Shown here one piece after another: positions 58,328-64,000 of a DNA stretch of 64,000 nucleotides. A model generated the notes under the pieces. It was not told the DNA's origin. It saw nothing but the letters and a program-made list of their open reading frames with translations, and ran no database searches. Within the stretch, counting starts at the first letter, position 1. Every line of letters begins with the position of its first letter. The position numbers and the translations under genes are program-made. Source of the stretch: Candidatus Fimenecus excrementavium (GTDB lineage Bacteria > Bacillota > Clostridia > Oscillospirales > Acutalibacteraceae); NCBI GenBank assembly GCA_018712805.1, contig DVGI01000030.1, forward strand, positions 18,358 through 82,357. Direction: 5' to 3'.

Positions 58328-59176
58328 ATGAAAAGTCCAAAAGTAAAACCCGCCGGACAGGTTGTGTTGGTTCCCCAGGAGTCGATTCTCCCGAACCCGA
58401 ACCAACCCCGTCAGCGGTTCGATTATGACGAACTGGAGGGATTGGCGCAAAGCATTCGCCAAAACGGCATTTTACAGCCGATTACCGTGCGCCCCGCGGC
58501 GGACGGGAAATTCGAGCTGATTGCCGGGGAGCGCCGCCTGCGTGCGGCGCGGCTGGTGGGCGTCACCAAAATTCCGGCAATCGTCGTGGACATCGACCAA
58601 AAGAAATCGGCGGTGTTCTCGCTGCTCGAAAATTTACAGCGGCAGGATTTGGACTTTTTTGAGGAGGCCGAAGCCATTGACCGTCTGTTGACCGATTACG
58701 GCATGAGCCAGGAAGAGGTCGGCAAAAAGCTTGGCAAGGCGCAGTCCACGCTTTCCAATAAACTCCGGCTTTTGCGGCTGCCGGAGGAAATGCGTTACCA
58801 GATTTCGCGCGCGGGGCTTTCCGAGCGCCACGCGCGGGCTCTCTTAACGTTAGACAACGACACGCTGCGACAGCGCGCCCTCGGGATTATCATTGACCGC
58901 CGTCTGACGGTTTCCGAAAGCGAGCGATTGATTGAACAGATGCGCAGCAAAACCGACCGTTCGCGCTGCAATTACCGCGGGATTCGTGATGTGCGTGTGT
59001 TTATTAACACGCTGAACCACGCCGTGGACGCCATTCGCCGTGCAGGCGTGGACGCGGACGCCGCCAAAAGCGAAACGCCGGAATACATTGAATATGTTGT
59101 GCGTATCCCGAAACTCGAACAACTCAAAATGCCCGGTGTCGGTGCCGACCGCAGCGACCACGAGCAGGCAGTTTGA
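58328..59176 (+). CDS. noc: ParB-family nucleoid occlusion protein Noc
   Basis: 282 residues. ParB/Noc CTPase-DNA clamp fold: [23 protein letters not shown], box [39 protein letters not shown] region ([27 protein letters not shown]) and [11 protein letters not shown]. Its place after rsmG and separate from parA-parB marks it as Noc rather than ParB. ATG 58328 with GGAGG ten bases before. The last few codons and the stop (HEQAV, TTTGA) merge into a family-D type sequence that is repeated 90 bp downstream, so the C-terminus appears repeat-derived. Confidence 0.88.
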   Translation: MKSPKVKPAGQVVLVPQESILPNPNQPRQRFDYDELEGLAQSIRQNGILQPITVRPAADGKFELIAGERRLRAARLVGVTKIPAIVVDIDQKKSAVFSLLENLQRQDLDFFEEAEAIDRLLTDYGMSQEEVGKKLGKAQSTLSNKLRLLRLPEEMRYQISRAGLSERHARALLTLDNDTLRQRALGIIIDRRLTVSESERLIEQMRSKTDRSRCNYRGIRDVRVFINTLNHAVDAIRRAGVDADAAKSETPEYIEYVVRIPKLEQLKMPGVGADRSDHEQAV

Positions 59177-59291
59177 TTTCTGTTGAACTTTCTCGACCCG
59201 GAAGCGCATTGCTGAATGTTCGCGATTCGTAGTGCCGACCGCAGCGACCACGAGCAGGCAGTTTGATTTCTGTTGAACTTTCTCGACCCGG
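59142..59291 (+). repeat. 60-bp direct repeat carrying the end of noc (period 90 bp)
   Basis: 59142-59201 and 59232-59291 are identical over 60 bp. The first copy contains the last 11 codons and stop of noc plus the start of a D-like element (CTCGACCCGG). The second has no coding role. Confidence 0.95.
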
Positions 59292-60038
59292 TATTACCTT
59301 TGCTGAAATCTTGCGGGCGGGCACGGAGACCCGCCCCTACAAAAAACAGTTGAGGCCGATGTCGGGAGGACCAAGTTGTTTTTATTACGAAGTAAAAGCC
59401 ACGATTTGTTGTGCGCCAGTGCGCACCGCGATTCGGAGTGCCCGGCGGCCCGTGTCCGTGCCTCAAATTGAAGCAAGCAGATTCCGGCCTTTGAAAGGAA
59501 AGCATATCTCACGCTACCTGCGCGAATTCGGTGTGCCCGGCGGCACCGGGGGTTCCCCACGGCGCGTGCCAACGCGCAGTGAATCGCGCAGATAGCTTGA
59601 TTATTGTTAGACTCTCTCGACCCGGAAGCGGCTGTGAAAATTTCTTACGGCTGTCCTAAAATTAAGAAAACCTTTCGGTCGGGCAACAATTTTGATTTTC
59701 CCCATGGGCAAACGACGCATATTCACCATACCGGCGCACACGCGGTCGGGCAACAAACTTGTTTTTCCCGCGGGCTAACTACCCGCATTCGCCGTGCGCC
59801 GAATCGCGCAGGCAGCGCGATTTTGTCTTGATTTTCAGCCCGGTATCGGCTTACTGAAATGCCGCTTTGTGCGGCTCTCCCTTTTGTAAAACGTGGGACG
59901 GCGGCCACCCCTGCCGCCATTCCCGTTTTAAATATCCATATCCTTCTCTTTCACACCCCACATCCACAAGCGGAGCAGCGGTTCGGAGCAATCCGGCCGC
60001 TGTTTCGCTTTTCGGGGATTTTTACGCCTGCCGCCAAA
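59292..60038. repeat. Intergenic repeat field between noc and parA
   Basis: No gene seen. Contains a minus-strand GTAG palindrome (59313-59340), minus-oriented D element at about 59477-59550 with the GTGCCCGGCGGCACC head, plus-oriented D elements at 59562-59634 (GCGCGT/ACGCGC head) and 59801-59850 (AATCGCG/CGCGATT arms), and truncated family-A starts (CTTTCGGTCGGGC) near 59675. From 59850 on I see only unstructured sequence up to the parS site. Confidence 0.65.
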
Positions 60039-60054
60039 CGTTTCACGTGAAACA
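60039..60054. promoter_or_regulatory. parS site upstream of parA
   Basis: CGTTTCACGTGAAACA, 15 of 16 matches to the parS consensus. 100 nt before the parA ATG, so ParB bound here could also affect the parA promoter. Confidence 0.92.
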
Positions 60055-60112
60055 TTCACGCTCGAAAAAACCACAAAAAATGGAAAAATGCCTTTTATTT
60101 TACCGCCGGTTG

Positions 60113-60121
60113 TGCTATACT
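60113..60121 (+). promoter_or_regulatory. Extended -10 promoter of parA
   Basis: TGCTATACT at 60113-60121 with T-rich upstream; ATG of parA follows after 32 nt. Confidence 0.5.
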
Positions 60122-60153
60122 TTTACTACTATCGTTTTGGAGTTGAATTCTGC

Positions 60154-60921
60154 ATGGGAAAAACCATTGCTATTATCAATCAGAAAGGCGGCGTGGGCAA
60201 AACGACCACGGCGGTCAACCTTTCTGCGGCGGTCGGCGCAGCCGGTAAAAAAGTGCTGATTTGCGACATTGACCCCCAGGGGAACACAACAAGCGGCTAC
60301 GGCGTCAACAAGCGGTCGGTTCAAAATTCCGCTTATGATGTGCTGATTAACGGCGTTCCGACGGCGCAGGCGATTCTCCGCACCAAATTTAAAAATGTCG
60401 ATATTCTGCCGTCGGATATCAATCTCGCCGGCGCGGAAGTCGAAATGATTGCGCTGGAAAAACGCGAAAGCCTTTTGAAAAATGCGCTCGCAAGCGTTTG
60501 GGAGCAATATGATTACATATTCCTCGACTGCCCGCCGTCGCTGGGGCTGATTACCATTAACGCCCTTTGCGCGAGCGACTCGTTTTTGGTGCCGATTCAG
60601 TGCGAATATTACGCGCTTGAAGGCTTGGCGCAGCTGATGACAACCGTGCGCCAAATCAAACGCCTTTACAATCCGCATATCGAACTTGAAGGCGTTCTTT
60701 TGACAATGTATGACGGTCGACTGAACCTAACCAATCAGGTTGTGGAAGAAGTCAAAAAATTCTTCCCGAAAAAGGTCTACAAATCCACAATTCCGCGCAA
60801 CGTCCGGCTTTCCGAAGCCCCGAGCTTCGGCGAACCTGTTTTATATTACGATAAAAATTCCAAAGGCGCGGCGGCCTACACCGCCTTTGCCGCGGAATTC
60901 TTAGAAAAGCAGGTGAAATGA
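60154..60921 (+). CDS. parA: Chromosome-partitioning ATPase ParA/Soj
   Basis: 255 residues. Deviant Walker A NQKGGVGKTTTAVNL (residues 9-23), IDPQGNTTSG, DCPPSLGLITINALCASDS, and the C-terminal TIPRNVRLSEAPSFGEPV. Acts with ParB and parS in origin segregation and, in Bacillus, as a DnaA regulator. Start at ATG 60154 with GGAG 11 bases before; the ORF upstream to 60088 is non-homologous. A lipoprotein gene sits between parA and parB, unlike the standard adjacent arrangement. Confidence 0.96.
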   Translation: MGKTIAIINQKGGVGKTTTAVNLSAAVGAAGKKVLICDIDPQGNTTSGYGVNKRSVQNSAYDVLINGVPTAQAILRTKFKNVDILPSDINLAGAEVEMIALEKRESLLKNALASVWEQYDYIFLDCPPSLGLITINALCASDSFLVPIQCEYYALEGLAQLMTTVRQIKRLYNPHIELEGVLLTMYDGRLNLTNQVVEEVKKFFPKKVYKSTIPRNVRLSEAPSFGEPVLYYDKNSKGAAAYTAFAAEFLEKQVK

Positions 60922-61541
60922 TGCGAAAAAGAATATTAACCGTTTGCGGCGTGTTGCTTTTGGCGGTTTGCCTGCTGTTTTCCGCCTGCGGCAACGGGCC
61001 GGATTATGAAAAAATTTCAACCACTGCGCCGCCGGCCGGCGAAACGCAGGCACAGGCTGACGCAACAACAACCGCGCCGGCTGACACCGGCAACACCTTT
61101 GCGTTTGCCGCCGGTATTAAAATGGGCATGACCATTTCCGAAGTGCAAAAGTTAATCGGCCAGGAAGTGCCGGTAACCGAAGTGGACGGGCGCAAGAGCT
61201 TTTCCAACGATTTTTCGGGCATTTTCTTAAACTATTCCACCACCAAATCGGTGACGTTTATGTTTGACCCGGCGACGGAAAAGTTAGAGCAGTTACAGTT
61301 CCGCGGCAATTCCGAAACGGACGGCGTGATGACGGCCGACGCGATTTTGTTGTTTGATGTGCGCTACGGCGACCACGGTTCCTTTCAAAGCAACTACATG
61401 AACCACATTTGGTTCGCCGACGGGGTCTATATTGTTCTGTCCGTCATTGACGACCACAATTTTGCGGTGACATACACCGAAAAAAATTATTTTGAAGAAA
61501 TTTATCCGGAAGAACTTGCGGCGTATAAAAACGCCCAATAA
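60918..61541 (+). CDS. Lipoprotein of unknown function between parA and parB
   Basis: 207 residues. N-terminal lipoprotein signal with lipobox LLFSAC (Cys at about residue 24), then a Thr/Ala-rich linker and a ~130-residue folded domain with KMGMTISEVQKLIGQEV. GMTISEVQKLIG resembles the recurring helix of small lipoprotein outer-assembly (SmpA/OmlA-like) and bacterial PepSY/BLIP-type repeats. The ATG overlaps the parA stop (ATGA), so it is translated with parA. No known link to chromosome partitioning; its position in the par operon is odd. Confidence 0.75.
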   Translation: MMRKRILTVCGVLLLAVCLLFSACGNGPDYEKISTTAPPAGETQAQADATTTAPADTGNTFAFAAGIKMGMTISEVQKLIGQEVPVTEVDGRKSFSNDFSGIFLNYSTTKSVTFMFDPATEKLEQLQFRGNSETDGVMTADAILLFDVRYGDHGSFQSNYMNHIWFADGVYIVLSVIDDHNFAVTYTEKNYFEEIYPEELAAYKNAQ

Positions 61542-61557
61542 CAGGGGAGAATAAGAT

Positions 61558-62409
61558 ATGGCAAAAAAAGGAGGTCTCGGGAAAGGCGTTGATGCGCTTT
61601 TCCTGGACAACGCGGTGGAAGAAAACGCCGTCCGGCTTTCGATTGACGAAATCGAGCCGAACCGCGACCAGCCCCGCAAAAATTTTGATGAAACCGCACT
61701 TGCGGAACTTGCCGACAGCATTCGCGAACACGGCGTTTTGCAGCCGCTTTTGGTGCGCCCCATGGCGGACGGGAGCTATCGGCTGATTGCCGGCGAACGG
61801 CGTTACCGCGCCGCGCGCATGGCGGGGCTTCGGGATGTGCCGGTCACAATTCGCGAAATGACCGACGAAGAAGAAAGCATTTTCGCGTTGATTGAAAATT
61901 TACAGCGTGAGGATTTAAACGCGATTGAAGAAGCCGAGGGCTTAAAACGGCTGATTGACACGTTCGGCTTAACGCAAGAGCAGGCGGCCGCCCGCGTCGG
62001 CAAAAGCCGGACGGCGGTGACCAACTCTCTGCGGCTTTTGAATTTGCCGCCCGAAATTGCCGAACTTGTGCGCGACGGCAAAATCTCGATGGGCCACGCC
62101 CGCGCGCTTTTGACCGTTTCCGACCCGCAAGAGCTTTCGCGGATTGCGGGGCTTGTCGTGCAAAACGGGATTTCCGTGCGTGAGACCGAGCGGCTTGCGA
62201 AACGCGCCGGCCGCGAAAAGAAAGCGCCGGAAAAACACCAGAAAAAACGCGACAGCTTTTATGACGAAGTTGAGCTTGCGCTGCGCGAAACTTTGGGCAG
62301 AAACGTAAAAGTCTATGTCGGCAAAGGCGGCCGCGGCACGCTGGAAATCGAGTTTTTCGGCACCGAGGATTTAAAAAAGCTCGCCGCGGATTTTGATGAA
62401 GACAGATAA
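61558..62409 (+). CDS. parB: Chromosome-partitioning protein ParB
   Basis: 283 residues. KKGGLGKGVDALFLDN start, EIEPNRDQPRKNFDETALAEL, box II GERRYRAARMAGL (CTP-binding), FALIENLQREDLNAIEEAEGL, HTH (LTQEQAAARVGKSRTAVTNSLRLLNLP) and MGHARALLTV. C-terminal dimer domain ends in LEIEFFGTEDLKKLAADF. Paralogous to Noc. Its sites are the parS sequences at 57.1 and 60.0 kb. 16 nt after the lipoprotein gene. Confidence 0.96.
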   Translation: MAKKGGLGKGVDALFLDNAVEENAVRLSIDEIEPNRDQPRKNFDETALAELADSIREHGVLQPLLVRPMADGSYRLIAGERRYRAARMAGLRDVPVTIREMTDEEESIFALIENLQREDLNAIEEAEGLKRLIDTFGLTQEQAAARVGKSRTAVTNSLRLLNLPPEIAELVRDGKISMGHARALLTVSDPQELSRIAGLVVQNGISVRETERLAKRAGREKKAPEKHQKKRDSFYDEVELALRETLGRNVKVYVGKGGRGTLEIEFFGTEDLKKLAADFDEDR

Positions 62410-62430
62410 ATTTTTTCGGAGGAAAAAGAT

Positions 62431-63720
62431 ATGCTTGATATGAAATTTGTAAGGGAAAATCCCGAAATCGTTAAGGAAAACATCCGCAAGAAGTTCCAGG
62501 ATGAAAAACTGCCGCTCGTTGACGAAGTGATTGAATACGACCGTCAGTTCCGCGACTGCAAGACCCGCGCGGATTCGCTGCGCGCCGACCGCAACCGCAT
62601 CAGCAAGCAAATCGGCGGCTTAATGGCAAAAGGTATGCGCGAAGAAGCCGAACAGACCAAGCAAAAGGTCGCGGAAATCGCGAAAGAGCTCGCCGAACTC
62701 GAAGAAAAAGAGACCGTCCTGCAAGAAGAAGTCCACAAGCGGATGATGGTGATTCCGAATATCATCGCCGACACCGTGCCGATCGGCAAAGACGACAGCG
62801 AAAACGTCGAGCTTGAACGTTTCGGCGAGCCGGTTGTGCCGGATTTTGAAATCCCCTATCATGTCGATATTATGGAGACCTTTTCCGGCATCGACCTTGA
62901 TTCCGCCCGCAAAACCAGCGGCAACGGTTTTTATTATCTGCGCGGCGACATTGCCCGCCTGCATTCCGCAATTCTTTCTTATGCGCGCGACTTCATGATT
63001 GACCGCGGCTTTACCTATTACGTGCCGCCGTTTATGATTCGTGGCGCGGTCGTCAACGGCGTGATGAGCTTTTCCGAAATGGAAAACATGATGTATAAAA
63101 TTGAGGGCGAGGACCTGTATTTAATCGGCACGAGCGAACACTCGATGATCGGCAAATTCATCGACACCATTTTGCCCGAAAGCGACCTGCCCCAGACGCT
63201 CACGAGCTATTCGCCCTGCTTCCGCAAAGAAGTCGGCGCCCACGGGATTGAGGAGCGCGGCGTTTACCGCATCCACCAGTTTGAAAAACAGGAAATGGTC
63301 GTCGTCTGCAAGCCCGAAGAAAGCGACAAGTGGTATGACGTTCTTTGGAACAACACCGTCGATTTCTTCCGCTCTTTGGATATTCCGGTGCGCACGCTCG
63401 AATGCTGCTCCGGCGACTTGGCGGATTTGAAGGTCAAGAGCTTGGACGTCGAAGCTTGGAGCCCGCGTCAGCAGAAATATTTTGAAGTCGGTTCCTGTTC
63501 GAACCTCGGCGACGCCCAGGCGAGAAGACTCGGCATTCGCGTCAAAGGCGAAAACGGCAACTATTATGCCCACACGCTCAACAACACCGTGGTTGCGCCC
63601 CCGAGAATGCTGATTGCGTTCCTCGAAAACAACCTCTGCGCCGACGGCACGGTGAAAATCCCCGAACCGCTGCGCATGTATATGGGCGGCAAGGACAAGC
63701 TCGTTCCGAATGCGAAATAA
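62431..63720 (+). CDS. serS: Seryl-tRNA synthetase
   Basis: 429 residues, class II synthetase. N-terminal antiparallel coiled-coil arm (residues 1-105, MLDMKFVRENPEIVKENIRK and KQKVAEIAKELAELEEKE), motif 2 FRKEVGAHGIEERGVYRIHQFEKQE, motif 3 NNTVVAPPRMLIAFLEN. It also charges selenocysteine tRNA where present. 21 nt after parB, so co-transcribed; no T-box seen. A GC-rich hairpin follows at 63747. Confidence 0.96.
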   Translation: MLDMKFVRENPEIVKENIRKKFQDEKLPLVDEVIEYDRQFRDCKTRADSLRADRNRISKQIGGLMAKGMREEAEQTKQKVAEIAKELAELEEKETVLQEEVHKRMMVIPNIIADTVPIGKDDSENVELERFGEPVVPDFEIPYHVDIMETFSGIDLDSARKTSGNGFYYLRGDIARLHSAILSYARDFMIDRGFTYYVPPFMIRGAVVNGVMSFSEMENMMYKIEGEDLYLIGTSEHSMIGKFIDTILPESDLPQTLTSYSPCFRKEVGAHGIEERGVYRIHQFEKQEMVVVCKPEESDKWYDVLWNNTVDFFRSLDIPVRTLECCSGDLADLKVKSLDVEAWSPRQQKYFEVGSCSNLGDAQARRLGIRVKGENGNYYAHTLNNTVVAPPRMLIAFLENNLCADGTVKIPEPLRMYMGGKDKLVPNAK

Positions 63721-63747
63721 AAAGGAGTTCTATAATAGGTTATAAAA

Positions 63748-63777
63748 GGGGCGGGGTTCAACCGCCCCCCGATTTTT
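63748..63777 (+). terminator. Terminator after serS
   Basis: GGGGCGG pairs with CCGCCCC around GGTTCAA, followed by CCGATTTTTATTT. 27 nt past the stop. Confidence 0.7.
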
Positions 63778-63802
63778 ATTTGGAAACGGCTGTACTTGAA
63801 CC

Positions 63803-63826
63803 GTAGGACAGGGCTTGTCCCTGTCC
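63803..63826 (+). repeat. GTAG-headed palindrome of another REP type
   Basis: GTAG followed by GGACAGGG and CCCTGTCC around CTTGT. Same layout as the GTAG elements elsewhere but a different stem. From 63840 to the window end I see no gene. Confidence 0.6.
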
Positions 63827-64000
63827 GGCGGCATACGGAAAGACGATGTCGGGCTGAGAAAGTAAAATAGTAATTTGAATATCAGTAAATTATGACCTCT
63901 CAACAGAGGTTACAGTGTTTTAATAAAATCCTCCAAAAGCCTTGAAAATAAAGGATTTATCGCAATGTGTCTGCCTTATCTCTTTATACGGTTACACACA

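Noticed and set aside
63840..64000. tRNA or small gene at the right edge
   Set aside because: No cloverleaf, no T-loop consensus and no ORF with a ribosome site.

Overview
This 64-kb window spans the chromosomal replication-origin region of a Gram-positive, moderately GC-rich Bacillota. The gene set (DapL-type lysine/peptidoglycan pathway, GatCAB, LCP protein, RemB-like protein, Jag, Noc plus ParA/ParB, rpmH-rnpA-yidD-yidC) suggests a Clostridia member, probably Oscillospiraceae/Ruminococcaceae-like. The lineage is inferred from gene content only. Strand use flips at about 51 kb. To the left, dnaA, dnaN, the S4-domain gene, recF, remB, gyrB and gyrA all read leftward. To the right, rpmH, rnpA, yidD, yidC, jag, mnmE, mnmG, rsmG, noc, parA, parB and serS read rightward, as expected for a bidirectional origin. 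Two ParB-binding parS sites are visible, one of them inside mnmG.

Layout from the left: the end of an ABC permease and its ATPase (1-1281); a repeat field; a GtrA-GtrA-HAD-MBL operon (2105-4860); a leftward 10-kb operon of secreted and surface proteins (5039-14915) with a near-consensus promoter and a terminator; a zinc-ribbon membrane protein, a GH51 arabinofuranosidase and an LCP protein; rightward aspS, purB, a RING/zinc-ribbon/DUF2628 protein and galU; a repeat field; leftward GH13 amylase, type-4 uracil-DNA glycosylase, gatCAB, dapL, dapF, an ANTAR protein, glyA, guaB, an Mrp ATPase and tadA; a repeat field; a CPBP protease, gyrA, a RAYT-type transposase, gyrB, remB, recF, the S4 gene and dnaN; a 1.1-kb dnaN-dnaA spacer; dnaA; then the rightward rpmH-to-serS block.

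Two features stand out. First, nearly every long intergenic stretch is built from structured repeats. Family A is about 212 nt with five hairpins, whose arms change in a compensating way between copies. Family D is about 75 nt with two or three small hairpins. There are also short palindromes headed by GTAG, the hallmark of REP elements. A REP-associated tyrosine transposase (RAYT) lies between gyrB and gyrA and carries one such palindrome in frame in its own coding sequence. Repeats abut or form the 3' ends of the MBL, noc and dnaA genes. Second, the surface operon encodes five small paralogous secreted beta-rich proteins. Their domain also forms the C-terminus of a 1782-residue secreted protein, so this may be an undescribed surface structure.

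The dnaN-dnaA spacer also holds seven copies of TGTTNAAAA (TTTTNAACA on the other strand). This is one base from the usual DnaA box, and DnaA itself has an altered recognition loop. I saw no tRNA, rRNA, CRISPR array or prophage in the window.
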